A stretch of 64,000 nt of DNA from Adlercreutzia murintestinalis (GCF_943192905.1 NZ_CALPCC010000001.1:1-64000); one strand, 5' to 3'. Shown: positions 24,754 through 34,199, numbered from the stretch's first letter. The notes: generated by a model from the sequence alone, not told the origin. Program-made: numbers and translations.

Positions 24754-27246
24754 CTACCCGATCTTCACGATGGGCGCGTAATCCTTCAATAGCTTCTTCG
24801 TCTGACCGGTCTTGGCGAACTTCACATGCAGCGTGTCACCATCAACCTTGGTCACGACACCACGGCCGAACGTCTTGTGATCGACCGCGTCTCCCTTGGC
24901 GAAGGTCATCTTCGCAGCCGCCTTCTTCCCGGCGTTGGGATTCGCCCCGCCACCGAACGCGCGGCTTCGGCCGCCGGCGCCCGAAGCGCTGGACTGCCCG
25001 AACACGCGCCCTTCGCCCGCCTCGGCCCCGCTGCCGGAGATGCCGCGCCTGCTACCGCGCTTCTCCCAGCCGGTGCCGCTGAAACCTGCCGACCCTAGGC
25101 CAGTGGTGTGCCGCAACTCCGAGGGTATCTCGTGGATGAAGCGCGACGTAGGGTTGGCGTTCGTCTGGCCGAACAGCTGTCGGCTCTGCGCGCACGTGAG
25201 CCACAAACGCTTCCGCGCCCGCGTGATGGCCACATACGCCAAGCGCCGCTCTTCCTCCACCGCCACCGGATCGCCCATGGAGTTCATATGCGGGAAGATG
25301 GATTCCTCCATGCCCGCCACGAACACGCAGTCGAACTCAAGGCCCTTAGCTGAATGCACCGTCATCAGCGTAACCGCGCGCCCATCTTCGCTCACGGTAT
25401 CCAAGTCAGTGCGCAGACGCACCCATTCGATGAAATCTGCCAGCGAATCGCCGCGCAACTCGCGCGCAGGCTCTTCTTGCTCATGCTGGTTCGGCACCGC
25501 CGCCGAAGAATCCTCCGCAACATCAGATGCGCCCGAAACGCCGACAGTGCGCATTTCAGCCTGCGAAGAGAGGTTAGACGACGAAGGTGACGCAGCGGAC
25601 GCCATCGTAGCGCCAACAGCTTCCAAAGCGCCCGTAGACGAAAGAGCCGCAACCGTGGGCGCCGCGAACTCCGCATCGTCATCACCATGCGTCTCGCTGA
25701 ACTCCTGCACCACGCCCATGAACTCCTGGATGTTCTCGATGCGGCCCTGCGCCTCGTCAGTATCCTCTGCTTGGAGCGCCTGGATCAACCCCGCGCGGTC
25801 GATGATGGCCTCCACCACTCTGCGCAGATCGCCCGCGTACAGCTGCGCGTCCTTGATCGTTTGGATGAACTCACCGAGCGCCGTGCGCGTAGACGCCCGC
25901 ACCTCATCATCGAGCAACAGCATCTCAGCAGCGGTCAGCATAGGCGCATCGAGCTGGCGCGCATGCTCGCGAATGCGATCGAGCGAGGTCTTCCCCACGC
26001 CACGCTTCGGCACGTTCACCACGCGCTCGAACGCCATGTCGTCGGCCGGGTTCACCACCAGCGTCAGATACGCCATCACGTCGCGTATCTCTTTGCGATC
26101 GAAGAACTTCGTGCCACCCACGATGCGATACGGAACGCCCGCCCGCAACAGCATGTCCTCCAACACGCGGCTCTGCGCGTTCGTGCGGTAGAACACGGCC
26201 ATTTGGTCGTACCCCACGCCATCGGCGCGCAGCTTCTCTATCTCGCCGGCGATCCAGCGCCCCTCATCGCGCTCGTCGGCAGCCATGTACACGCCCAGCT
26301 TCTCGCCTGCGCCCGCATCGGTGAACAGGCGCTTAGCCTTGCGCGTCTGATTGTTCGCGATGACCGCGTTGGCCGCATCCAAGATGTTGCCCATGCTGCG
26401 GTAGTTCTGCTCCAGCTTCACCACGGTGGCATTGGGATAGTCCTGCTCGAAATCAAGGATGTTGCTGATGTCGGCGCCGCGCCAGCTGTAGATGCTCTGG
26501 TCGTCGTCGCCCACTACCATGATGTTCTTATGCGCGGCGGCCAGCAGCTTGGTGATGGCGTACTGCGCGTGGTTCGTATCCTGGTACTCGTCCACCATGA
26601 GGTAACGGAAACGATCCTGATACGCCGCCAGCACGTTCTCGTGATGCTTCAACAGCAGATAGGCGTACAGAAGCAGATCGTCGAAATCCATGGAGTTGGC
26701 GGCCTTCAGGCGCCGCTGGTATTCCTCGTAGACGCGGGCAGCCACCTTCGAGATGGGATCGACCGCCTCATCAGCCATGGTGCCCGGCACCTTGAGCTCG
26801 TTCTTCGCCTGGGACACGCGCCCCATCAGCGTGTTCACCGGGAAACGCCGCGGGTCGATATCCTGCTCCATCATGATGGCCTTGAACAGGCGCTTTTGAT
26901 CGTCGGAGTCATAGATGGTGAAATTCTTCCCGAAGCCGAGCAGGTCGGCATCGGCCCGCAGGATGCGCACGCACATGCTGTGGAACGTGGACACCCACAT
27001 GCCGCGCGCCGCGCCGCCGACCAGGTCGCCCAAGCGCTCGCGCATCTCAGCCGCCGCCTTGTTGGTGAACGTGATAGCCAGCACCTGCCACGGTGCCACG
27101 CCGCAATCCTCTAACAAGTGCGCGATGCGATAGGTGAGCACGCGCGTCTTGCCCGAGCCCGCGCCTGCGAGCACCAGCAGCGGCCCTTCGGTGCACAGCA
27201 CCGCCTGTGCCTGGGGTTCGTTCAGTGTGTCTATGTCTAGCGGCAT
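24754..27246 (-). CDS. pcrA: UvrD/PcrA-type superfamily 1 DNA helicase
   Basis: The 830-residue helicase has motif I LAGAGSGKTRVLTYR, motif II VDEYQDTNHAQ, motif III GDDDQSIYSWRGA, motif IV-like EQNYRS and motif VI AYVAITRARKRLWL. A PcrA C-terminal tudor-like segment (VDHKTFGRGVVTKVDGDTLH) is present. It unwinds DNA 3'-5' in repair and replication restart. The start at ATG 27246 (MPLDIDTLN) is the family start; a TTG 21 codons upstream overlaps the restriction gene. A Ser/Ala-rich low-complexity insert (about residues 540-610) is unusual for the family. Confidence 0.95.
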   Translation of the reverse strand: MPLDIDTLNEPQAQAVLCTEGPLLVLAGAGSGKTRVLTYRIAHLLEDCGVAPWQVLAITFTNKAAAEMRERLGDLVGGAARGMWVSTFHSMCVRILRADADLLGFGKNFTIYDSDDQKRLFKAIMMEQDIDPRRFPVNTLMGRVSQAKNELKVPGTMADEAVDPISKVAARVYEEYQRRLKAANSMDFDDLLLYAYLLLKHHENVLAAYQDRFRYLMVDEYQDTNHAQYAITKLLAAAHKNIMVVGDDDQSIYSWRGADISNILDFEQDYPNATVVKLEQNYRSMGNILDAANAVIANNQTRKAKRLFTDAGAGEKLGVYMAADERDEGRWIAGEIEKLRADGVGYDQMAVFYRTNAQSRVLEDMLLRAGVPYRIVGGTKFFDRKEIRDVMAYLTLVVNPADDMAFERVVNVPKRGVGKTSLDRIREHARQLDAPMLTAAEMLLLDDEVRASTRTALGEFIQTIKDAQLYAGDLRRVVEAIIDRAGLIQALQAEDTDEAQGRIENIQEFMGVVQEFSETHGDDDAEFAAPTVAALSSTGALEAVGATMASAASPSSSNLSSQAEMRTVGVSGASDVAEDSSAAVPNQHEQEEPARELRGDSLADFIEWVRLRTDLDTVSEDGRAVTLMTVHSAKGLEFDCVFVAGMEESIFPHMNSMGDPVAVEEERRLAYVAITRARKRLWLTCAQSRQLFGQTNANPTSRFIHEIPSELRHTTGLGSAGFSGTGWEKRGSRRGISGSGAEAGEGRVFGQSSASGAGGRSRAFGGGANPNAGKKAAAKMTFAKGDAVDHKTFGRGVVTKVDGDTLHVKFAKTGQTKKLLKDYAPIVKIG

Positions 27247-27292
27247 ACGCAGCCCCTCGTTCTTCTCATCCTTGAGCCAAGTTTGCAAAAAA

Positions 27293-28165
27293 TCAGACAG
27301 CGAGATCAAGAGGAAGATCAGATATATCCTTTAAGCGCTTCCCCTCGATAAGCGTCATGAGCATATCCAGCGCCTCAGAGCTACCATGTTCTTCTACAGA
27401 CCTCATCAGTTCGTACAAGGCAAAATGATACGTGCAATCAATGTCTCCTGTTCCCAGCGCGATAGATGCTAACCGAGATGGCAACGGTTCCCCCGTCACA
27501 ACCACAATGTGCGGCAGTCTGCCCTTGCGATTCCGTATGAGGTTCAAAGCTTCGGTTCTGCTGTTCTGCGCCCTATCGGATCGCATTGTCCATTTTGCAG
27601 ATATGGACGCGTGCAGGATGGGCCTATTCTCCTGCTCGCTCTTTCGCAGATCCGCCAACGTTGCCACATCCTGGCTTACGATCTCGATTGGCGTGTTCAG
27701 ATCATCATCAGAATAGAGATCCCGGTACACAACGATATCGGGAGCAACCATGTAATCATTGCCGATCATGGCCGATAAACGCTTATTCTCGCGTGTCAGT
27801 TCGTCAAGATACGACAAATGCTCGTACTGAGCAAAAGAAGAAGCCTTCTTCGCGCTACGATTGCCCAGTTTGATTATGGTCCACATACCAGGCCGAAGGT
27901 GATCCAAAAGAGGAAAGGTCCGGGTCACAAAATCAGCAACCATCGTCTCGAAGTTCGCCCCGCTCGTCTGACCCGCGGCACGCTCGTGAACCTCGGCAAC
28001 CAGCTGCTCCGCTATACCGGCCGCTATCCTTACCGATGCCATATTTGCCGAATCGGCGTTGGTAGGTATTCCCCTGTCACTGATGGCTAAGACGCCCTTC
28101 TCGATGAGCGCCTTATGGAAGTTCTTGCGCTGCACGAAGAGAAGCGAAGTATCGTTGTCAGCCAT
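27293..28165 (-). CDS. type II restriction endonuclease, NgoMIV family
   Basis: The 290-residue protein resembles NgoMIV (cuts GCCGGC): HASISAKWTMRSDRAQNSRT with the catalytic Ser/Lys region, RNRKGRLPHIVVVTGEP, LGTGDIDCTYHFALYEL and a C-terminal GKRLKDISDLPLDLAV. From family knowledge it should be a tetrameric Mg-dependent nuclease. Its start overlaps the methyltransferase stop by 8 bp. The pair is more AT-rich to the eye than its neighbours and sits between pcrA and the arsenic cluster, which suggests horizontal gain. Recognition of GCCGGC is inference; such sites occur in this window (for example 19305, 26245, 39847), so the cognate methylase should be active. Confidence 0.88.
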   Translation of the reverse strand: MADNDTSLLFVQRKNFHKALIEKGVLAISDRGIPTNADSANMASVRIAAGIAEQLVAEVHERAAGQTSGANFETMVADFVTRTFPLLDHLRPGMWTIIKLGNRSAKKASSFAQYEHLSYLDELTRENKRLSAMIGNDYMVAPDIVVYRDLYSDDDLNTPIEIVSQDVATLADLRKSEQENRPILHASISAKWTMRSDRAQNSRTEALNLIRNRKGRLPHIVVVTGEPLPSRLASIALGTGDIDCTYHFALYELMRSVEEHGSSEALDMLMTLIEGKRLKDISDLPLDLAV

Positions 28166-29159
28166 GCGCGATGCACTCCTTGATCTTCGTGCCGACCGCT
28201 TTTGCCACAGGGGGCGGGAAGGCGTTTCCTATCATGCGACAAGTCGTCGTCTTGCGAGTCGTAAAACTCCATTCATCCGGAAAACCCTGCAAGCGCGCCA
28301 TCATCCGCGGTGTGAGCCTCGGCATGTCCTGATACCCCTTTTCCGGGGCCGCATCAGCGATGCTCTTACCATTCACTCCCAGCGCAGCCCACGCTTTTTT
28401 CGCACGTGTGGGCCCAAGATCGGGCCCCCCGTGCTTTTTCGAGCCGCCGACCAGCGTGGGCGCTATACGATCAGCATTGCGCTTCCATTCTTCGGCACCT
28501 TCCCACCCGTTCTCGGCCATAAGATCAAAAAGCGCATCGCCCACCGTGGGCGCTTCACCTTCGTTCGACTCTGGAAAAGCAAATTGCGCGCCCTCTGTTT
28601 TCGCGATTCCCACTATCACCGTACGAGGCCGAAGCTGAGGGACTCCATGATCGGACGCTTTCACGAGCTTGATATACGTGTCATAGCCCAATTCGTCTAA
28701 TTGATCGAGAATCCGCTGCCGATATTCATCGAATACCGAATCGAGGAATCCTCGGACATTCTCCAGCAAAATGGCACGCGGCTCGATCTCTTCAATCAAG
28801 CGCAATGCCACGGGAAAAAGATCTCTTTCGTCTTCCTCTCCCAATTGTTTGCCAGCCTTGCTAAAAGGCGGGCACGGAACCCCTCCTGCAAACAGATCTA
28901 CCTGCCCGAAATCGGTTCCCGTAATGCTTCCAGCATCAGCGCAGATAACGTTCCATTCCGGCCTGTTCTCCTTGAGGATCTGGCAATATTGGGGCTCGAT
29001 CTCAATCAGGGCAATATGCTCAAAGCCCGCCTGCTCAAGGCCAAGCGCTTGGCCGCCAGCACCCGCACATATCTCGACGCAGGTTAAACGCTGTTTTTGC
29101 CCTTCGTTCATATCGCGCAATCCAATCTTGGTACCCTTTTCTACGCCTCGCTCCAACAT
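28158..29159 (-). CDS. DNA (cytosine-5) methyltransferase of the NgoMIV-like system
   Basis: The protein opens its catalytic domain with TCVEICAGAGGQALGLEQAG (motif I), followed by the PCPPFSKAGKQ motif IV containing the catalytic Cys, ENVRGFLDS (motif VI) and late motifs near RMIGNAFPPPVAKAVG. It methylates cytosine C5 to protect the restriction site. The start is uncertain: ATG 29159 gives 333 residues; ATG 29111 (MNEGQKQRLTC) is closer to the usual family start, and neither has a strong ribosome-binding site. It lies upstream of and overlaps the endonuclease gene, which allows the methylase to be made first. Confidence 0.9.
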   Translation of the reverse strand: MLERGVEKGTKIGLRDMNEGQKQRLTCVEICAGAGGQALGLEQAGFEHIALIEIEPQYCQILKENRPEWNVICADAGSITGTDFGQVDLFAGGVPCPPFSKAGKQLGEEDERDLFPVALRLIEEIEPRAILLENVRGFLDSVFDEYRQRILDQLDELGYDTYIKLVKASDHGVPQLRPRTVIVGIAKTEGAQFAFPESNEGEAPTVGDALFDLMAENGWEGAEEWKRNADRIAPTLVGGSKKHGGPDLGPTRAKKAWAALGVNGKSIADAAPEKGYQDMPRLTPRMMARLQGFPDEWSFTTRKTTTCRMIGNAFPPPVAKAVGTKIKECIAHG

Positions 29160-29247
29160 CCGTCTATGATAATCTGACGAACGATAACTTGCTTCTCGAA
29201 CGGTGCATCTTTTGAAATACCTTATTTTATCGCGCCTGCATCATACT

Positions 29248-29269
29248 TGTGTCCCATAGCAAGGACACA
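29248..29269. promoter_or_regulatory. dyad upstream of the restriction-modification operon
   Basis: TGTGTCC (29248-29254) and GGACACA (29263-29269) form a perfect 7-bp dyad about 90 bp before the methyltransferase start. It could be an operator; no controller gene was found nearby. Confidence 0.35.
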
Positions 29270-29353
29270 GCATGACCAATTTCGTGCAAAACGCTTCGCC
29301 GACAAATGGGCGCGTTAGAGACCAACTCCCCACGCGTTCCTGCACGCAGATAT

Positions 29354-31636
29354 CTATGCCAGCGAGGCCACCAGCGACCCGCCGCAACTTGAGCCGAACC
29401 CAGCGGCGCAGCTGTAGCACACCGGATGCGTGCGGATGCTACGCTCGCCCAGCGTACCGGCGATCAGGTCGGCTAGCGTCGCATCGCGCGTCGCGCCACC
29501 GTCACCCACCTGGATGGGCAGCCCCAGCACGTGGTTGACCTCGCAATCGTAGAGACGTCCATCCACATCCACGTTGATCTGGTCGCGGCACATCATACGC
29601 TGCACCGCAAGCGCGTTGAAGTTGTCCACCAATAGCTTCAGGTACTCATCGAACATGTTGGCGTCCAGCAGATCCTGCCCGAACCGGCCAATAGGATAGT
29701 TATTGAACGCGAAGAGTCCGTCGAAGCTGATGCTTTCGCGCCGCGCTAGCTCATCATGGTACAGGTCGGCCAGCATATCCTGCGGCGGGGGCAGAAATGG
29801 GCCGGATACGTTATAGACCAGGTCAAGCTCTAAGCACGCGGGGCGGGAAGCATCGGTCGTATTCGCCGTATCCACTCTGGCTCGTACCGATGCTGCGGCC
29901 TCTGCAGCCACCGTGGCATCCACGTCTGTCGCATCCGCCGCAGCCTTCCCCTTCGCGCCCTCACCATCTGCCCGCAGAGCCGCCACGCCGTAACCCAGCC
30001 GATTCAGCGCGCGAATGGCACTCATCGCAGCCTCGAATGTGCCACGCCCGCGCTGCGCATCCATCGTTTCCGGATCGAAGTATGGAATGGACGCCGTCAC
30101 GTGTGCCCGTGCATCGGCGAACTCCTGCATGAGGTGCGCGTATTCCGGCCGTTCGAGCAGCGTCAGATTACTGCGCACGATCACGTAGCCACCCGCCTCC
30201 TTCGCTGTTTTCGCCCCTTCGCGCAAAAACCAGCTGAAATCAGGATGCATCTCCGGACTGCCCCCGGTGATGTCGAGCACGTGGAAACCGCCAGCGCGAA
30301 ACGCATCCAACACCAGGTGCAGATCTTCTCGGCTCATCATCTCCTGCGAGCGCGGCGAGCACTCCAAATAGCAGTGCCGACACGCCAGATTGCACGCGTA
30401 CGTGATGTTCACCTGCAACGTCGCAAGCTCGACGGGCGCAGGCGCGCACAGCACCTGCGGCGCGTCCACTCGCGCGGCAAATGACGGCTCCCCTATGCGC
30501 GCGAGCGCCTTCTCAAGGAAGGCCAGGTCAACCGCCTTGCGTCCGCGTCGCGCCGCCACCGCATCCTGCGCCCGCTCGAAATCGAACGCGCCCCGATGCC
30601 GCCCGCGCGGGCGTATCTCGAAATGTTCCCCATAGCGCGACTGCGCCAGCATCTCGGCCATGTTCCCGCTTATGGGCACATCGCGACCCTTGATCAAGCG
30701 CACCTGATCGGTTAGATCGAAATAGCGCGGCATCTCGGGAATCGTGCCCCGATATCGCGCTGTCTGGCCGAAGTCCTCGTGCGCGTCCTCCAAACCTGTT
30801 GCCTTGATCGCCCGCACCGTGCGCGAAGTGAACCCGGTGAAGCCCACCTTCGTCTCCATAGCCAGGTCGCTGATATGTATCTCATCCATCGCGGTGAACA
30901 GAAAGCACGGCCACCCGACCCGCTGCATGAGACGGCGAAAGTCATCCAAATAGAGCGCGCCGCCCAGACATTCGCCACGCAGCACCGGGTCGTCGCGCAG
31001 CTCATCGGGCATGCGCCGGTCGCAGAACACATCGCTGAAATACAGCTCCCCGCCGGGCTTCAACACGCGGAACACCTCGCGCAGCACCTGCTCCTTGAAC
31101 GGCGTGAGATTGATCACGCAATTCGAGATGACCAGATCGACCGACTCATTCTCAATGCCCAATTCAGCCAAATCTTCAATATAGCCGCAGCGGAACTCCA
31201 CGTTCGGCGCATCGTAGCCGAAGCGCTCCGTATGCTCGTCCACGTATGCCCGCGCCACGGCCAACTGCGCCTCGGTCATGTCCACACCGATCACGCGACC
31301 GGTCGGCCCCACCAACTTCGAGAGCGCATACACATCGCGGCCGCTCCCGCAGCCCAAATCGACCACCGTGCACCCCTCAAGCGCTGGCGGAATAGGGCTT
31401 CCGCACCCATAGAACTGCGCGATCACCTCATCGGAAACCTGCGCCAGCGCATCGAGCACATAACGCGGGGGCGCCGACTCAGTACAACACGTCGCGTTCG
31501 TCTTCAAGTCATCAGACCCCGCCAGAATGCGCCCGTAATACGCGCGTATCTGATCGTGAACGGACAGCTCCGCATCGGGCCTCTGCGACGCATCCAAAGA
31601 AGGTTGCAACCGCGCCCGCGCCTCATCGCCCTTCAT
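29354..31636 (-). CDS. fused arsenite methyltransferase and arsenosugar radical SAM enzyme (ArsM-ArsS)
   Basis: This 760-residue protein joins two enzymes. Residues 1 to about 345 form an ArsM-type methyltransferase: LKTNATCCTE with vicinal Cys50-51, VVDLGCGSGRDVYALSKLVG (SAM site) and a conserved ISNCVINL. Residues from about 360 form an ArsS-type radical SAM protein: CNLACRHC (Cys415, 419, 422) and a C-terminal Cys-rich region (VCYSCAAGFGSSCGGS). Known ArsM methylates As(III) with SAM; ArsS adds the 5'-deoxyadenosyl group to dimethylarsenic. An Ala/Asp-rich insert lies near residues 550-595. AGGAG precedes ATG 31636. Last gene of a three-gene group. The assignment is by family resemblance only; activity on arsenic is inferred. 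Confidence 0.85.
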   Translation of the reverse strand: MKGDEARARLQPSLDASQRPDAELSVHDQIRAYYGRILAGSDDLKTNATCCTESAPPRYVLDALAQVSDEVIAQFYGCGSPIPPALEGCTVVDLGCGSGRDVYALSKLVGPTGRVIGVDMTEAQLAVARAYVDEHTERFGYDAPNVEFRCGYIEDLAELGIENESVDLVISNCVINLTPFKEQVLREVFRVLKPGGELYFSDVFCDRRMPDELRDDPVLRGECLGGALYLDDFRRLMQRVGWPCFLFTAMDEIHISDLAMETKVGFTGFTSRTVRAIKATGLEDAHEDFGQTARYRGTIPEMPRYFDLTDQVRLIKGRDVPISGNMAEMLAQSRYGEHFEIRPRGRHRGAFDFERAQDAVAARRGRKAVDLAFLEKALARIGEPSFAARVDAPQVLCAPAPVELATLQVNITYACNLACRHCYLECSPRSQEMMSREDLHLVLDAFRAGGFHVLDITGGSPEMHPDFSWFLREGAKTAKEAGGYVIVRSNLTLLERPEYAHLMQEFADARAHVTASIPYFDPETMDAQRGRGTFEAAMSAIRALNRLGYGVAALRADGEGAKGKAAADATDVDATVAAEAAASVRARVDTANTTDASRPACLELDLVYNVSGPFLPPPQDMLADLYHDELARRESISFDGLFAFNNYPIGRFGQDLLDANMFDEYLKLLVDNFNALAVQRMMCRDQINVDVDGRLYDCEVNHVLGLPIQVGDGGATRDATLADLIAGTLGERSIRTHPVCYSCAAGFGSSCGGSLVASLA

Positions 31637-31692
31637 TTCGCTCCTCCTTTTCCATAAAGGTCAGCCGCCCTCGCTTCCCACACAGAGCGGCA

Positions 31693-31877
31693 CTTGTTGT
31701 CAGCCTGGGGTATCGCAAAGCGAGTTCCGCAGGTGCGCAGCACCGAGGACTGCCGAGCGACCGATCCCCAGGCTGCCTTCCCATAGTTGCCTCTTGTTGT
31801 CAGCCTGGGGTATCGCAAAGCGAGTTCCGCAGGTGCGCAGCACCGAGGACTGCCGAGCGACCGATCCTCAGGCTGCC
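31693..31877. repeat. 85-bp palindromic unit repeated at 100-bp period
   Basis: Bases 31693-31777 and 31793-31877 differ at one position. Each unit can fold on itself: CAGCCTGGGG at its start pairs with CCCCAGGCTG at its end in the first copy (31701-31775); the second copy carries CCTCAGGCTG. The pair lies between the cobW-like and arsM-arsS genes, which are transcribed through it, so it may affect mRNA stability or termination. Confidence 0.85.
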
Positions 31878-31889
31878 AGCGAAGCGCGG

Positions 31890-32978
31890 CTACCTTCCCT
31901 CGTCCGCCATCCCGAAGCACTCCGTGAAGAACACCTGACAATCGAGCCCATACCGCTCGCACACCACATCAACCGCATCATCCACGATGCGCGCCATCGG
32001 ACGACTCTCGCACACGGCGCGCGCATTCACGATCATGCGCATATTCTTGTGCGGTCGCAAAAACTGCCGCTCGTATTCCACCTCGTAATCCACGCCGATC
32101 AACGATGCCTTGTTAAAGTCGCCGTTGCCCGAGGTAGCGAACGTCTTCAAGTGCGGCACATTGCGCTTGCGCTCGATCAGCCCCATGCGGATCTCTTCGA
32201 TCACATCTTCCACCACGGCGTTCATGTCGATCTTCTCGCCACCCAGCGTCTTGAAGAACATGCGGCGGTTGTACCAGGTCAACTTCGCTTCGGCTTGCTC
32301 GAATTCATGGTTGTCGCGCACGCTGAAATTCTTCAGCTGCGTGGTATGGGCGGTCACGAAGTCGGCCAACTCTGCGATGCCGGTGCGCTCGCGCGCCGAG
32401 ATGCACAGCACCGGGATGTCGGGCACCGCCGTCTTCAAGAAGTCAACGTAGCGCCGAACATCAGCCTCGTCCAACAGATCGCACTTGTTCAGCACCACCA
32501 GATCGGCCTCTTCGAGCTGCAGTTGCAACAGATACACCAGTTCTTCGGGCAAGTTGATGTCGGCCTTCTCGGGCATGATCATACGCAGGCGCTCCGGGTC
32601 CACGATCACCGTGAAGGGTGACAGCGTGAACTCGTCAGCATGCGCGGCGGCCAGCGTGTGATACACGTGATCGAGCGCGCCCACGCCGCACCCAGGAATG
32701 TCGCTCATCACGAAGACCGCGCCCGCCTTGTCGCGCAACCGCCGCAGCTGGTCCACCACATTGTCCATCTGATAGCAGATGCACCCGTTGGCGATCTCAG
32801 CCACCACGCACCCGCTCGTCTGCGTCAGGCTCGTGTCAACCAAGTTCGCGCCCAGGTCGTTCGCGATGATAGCCGTCTCGCCGTAGTGTTCTTTCATCCA
32901 TTCGCCCAGCGCGATCATTGTCGTCGTCTTACCGGCGCCCAAAAAACCGCTGACCACCATGAAACGTATCGGGTCCAT
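31890..32978 (-). CDS. CobW/P47K-family GTPase, putative metallochaperone
   Basis: The 362-residue protein (start ATG 32978, MDPIRFMVVSGFLGAGKTTT, behind AAAGGCAG) is a G3E GTPase: P-loop GFLGAGKTT, Walker B-like VFVMSDIPGCG, NKCDLLDE guanine motif and the metal-site region NGCICYQ, in which the usual CxCC is only CxC. Family members use GTP to insert a metal or metallocofactor into a client. Here it lies between two ArsM-like genes on the same strand, 76 bp after the upstream one, so its client may be one of these enzymes or a corrinoid or iron-sulfur protein. This role is inference. Confidence 0.85.
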   Translation of the reverse strand: MDPIRFMVVSGFLGAGKTTTMIALGEWMKEHYGETAIIANDLGANLVDTSLTQTSGCVVAEIANGCICYQMDNVVDQLRRLRDKAGAVFVMSDIPGCGVGALDHVYHTLAAAHADEFTLSPFTVIVDPERLRMIMPEKADINLPEELVYLLQLQLEEADLVVLNKCDLLDEADVRRYVDFLKTAVPDIPVLCISARERTGIAELADFVTAHTTQLKNFSVRDNHEFEQAEAKLTWYNRRMFFKTLGGEKIDMNAVVEDVIEEIRMGLIERKRNVPHLKTFATSGNGDFNKASLIGVDYEVEYERQFLRPHKNMRMIVNARAVCESRPMARIVDDAVDVVCERYGLDCQVFFTECFGMADEGR

Positions 32979-33054
32979 GTCTGCCTTTCTGCTCGCTCTC
33001 TTCAATACGCGCCGGGAAGGCCAGCCAGCGCCCGCCTTCCCTCCTTCGCCTCAG

Positions 33055-34146
33055 CTAACAGCACGACGCCTGGATCGGCTGATCGTCTTCGTCGCGCACG
33101 CCTTCGAAATCGGGCGCTGTTTTGATGATGTGGTCACCGTGAATGTCGCCGAAATGACGGCTGCGGTCGCCCGTCACGGATATCACCTGGTCGTAGCGCG
33201 TGCCCAGCCCCAGCACCGACACGTTATCGCACACATGCATCTGCTGACCGGAGGGGAACTTGATGTCCTTGTCGAACAGGAAGAAGTCAGGGTAATCCGG
33301 CAGCGAACCATCGTAGACGATCTCTTCACCATAATCCTCGCAGTGATCGCTCGTCAGTTCGGAGTTGATCAAACGGCTCGTGATGGTGGCGAAAGCGATA
33401 TTGGGGTAGTTTGCGGCCTCAGCCTCGCTCAGCGGCGTCTGCCAGGTCATCAGATAGCGCGGGTCGTGGAAACCGGCCGCTTGCGCCATGCGGCGGAAAT
33501 CCTCGATGAACACAGCACCGCCCAAGCGCTCGGCCACGCGCTCGATCTGGTCGGAAGCCTCCTGCGGCACGCGGCGGTCGCAGAACACGTCGGTGAAGTA
33601 CCACTCGCCGCCCTCTTTCAGGACGCGCTTCACCTCGGCGAGGTAGGCCTCCTTGTCGGGCGACAGATTGAAGGTGCAGTTGCTGATGACCACATCCACC
33701 GAATCGTCGGACACCGCGCTCAGATCCTCCGGCACGCCCTGGATGAGCGTCACGTTGCAGCGATCATAGCCGAACTGCGCCATTTCCTTGTCCAGGTACT
33801 TCTGCGCGATGGCCAGACGCGCAGCGTTCGGCTCCACGCCGATGACCGTACCCTCAGGCCCCACGAGCTGCGCTGCCAGATACGTATCGCGCCCGCTGCC
33901 ACAACAAAGATCGAGCACCGTGCAGCCTTCGAGCAGCGGCGGCATGGGCGAGCCTAGCTCGTGGAACATGTTCTTGATCTCGGCCGATACGTTGAACAGC
34001 TTATCGCGCGCCTGTCCGGGGATGGTACCCTCGGCATCGCGCGTGCGCGCCGTGGCCTGCGGGTCTGCGCCCTGCGCTGCCGCGAGCGCATCATAATACG
34101 CCTGATAGTTGCCATTGCCCTTGCGATAGTATGCTCCGTAATCCAT
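33055..34146 (-). CDS. ArsM-like SAM-dependent methyltransferase
   Basis: The 363-residue protein shares the fold and much sequence with the first half of the ArsM-ArsS fusion (EGCTVLDLCCGSGRDTYLAA, VDVVISNCTFNLSP, FTDVFCDRRVP). It lacks the N-terminal NATCC vicinal cysteines, but ends in QASCC, a possible metalloid- or metal-binding tail. ATG 34146 is preceded by AAGAAAGGA. It is the first gene of the group arsM-like, cobW-like, arsM-arsS. It may methylate arsenic or another soft element (Se, Sb, Te), or a dedicated organic substrate; the sequence alone does not decide. Confidence 0.78.
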   Translation of the reverse strand: MDYGAYYRKGNGNYQAYYDALAAAQGADPQATARTRDAEGTIPGQARDKLFNVSAEIKNMFHELGSPMPPLLEGCTVLDLCCGSGRDTYLAAQLVGPEGTVIGVEPNAARLAIAQKYLDKEMAQFGYDRCNVTLIQGVPEDLSAVSDDSVDVVISNCTFNLSPDKEAYLAEVKRVLKEGGEWYFTDVFCDRRVPQEASDQIERVAERLGGAVFIEDFRRMAQAAGFHDPRYLMTWQTPLSEAEAANYPNIAFATITSRLINSELTSDHCEDYGEEIVYDGSLPDYPDFFLFDKDIKFPSGQQMHVCDNVSVLGLGTRYDQVISVTGDRSRHFGDIHGDHIIKTAPDFEGVRDEDDQPIQASCC

Positions 34147-34199
34147 CGTGCATCCTTTCTTCCCTGAGGCGAACCTTGTGCGAAGTATAGGACTTTATC

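Noticed and set aside
27247-27309. Upstream TTG start for pcrA
   Set aside because: It overlaps the restriction gene and adds residues not found in the family; ATG 27246 has a usable ribosome-binding site.
27293-29159. Avoidance of GCCGGC in this window as proof of restriction specificity
   Set aside because: The site is present several times, so avoidance is not seen; it neither proves nor excludes the specificity.
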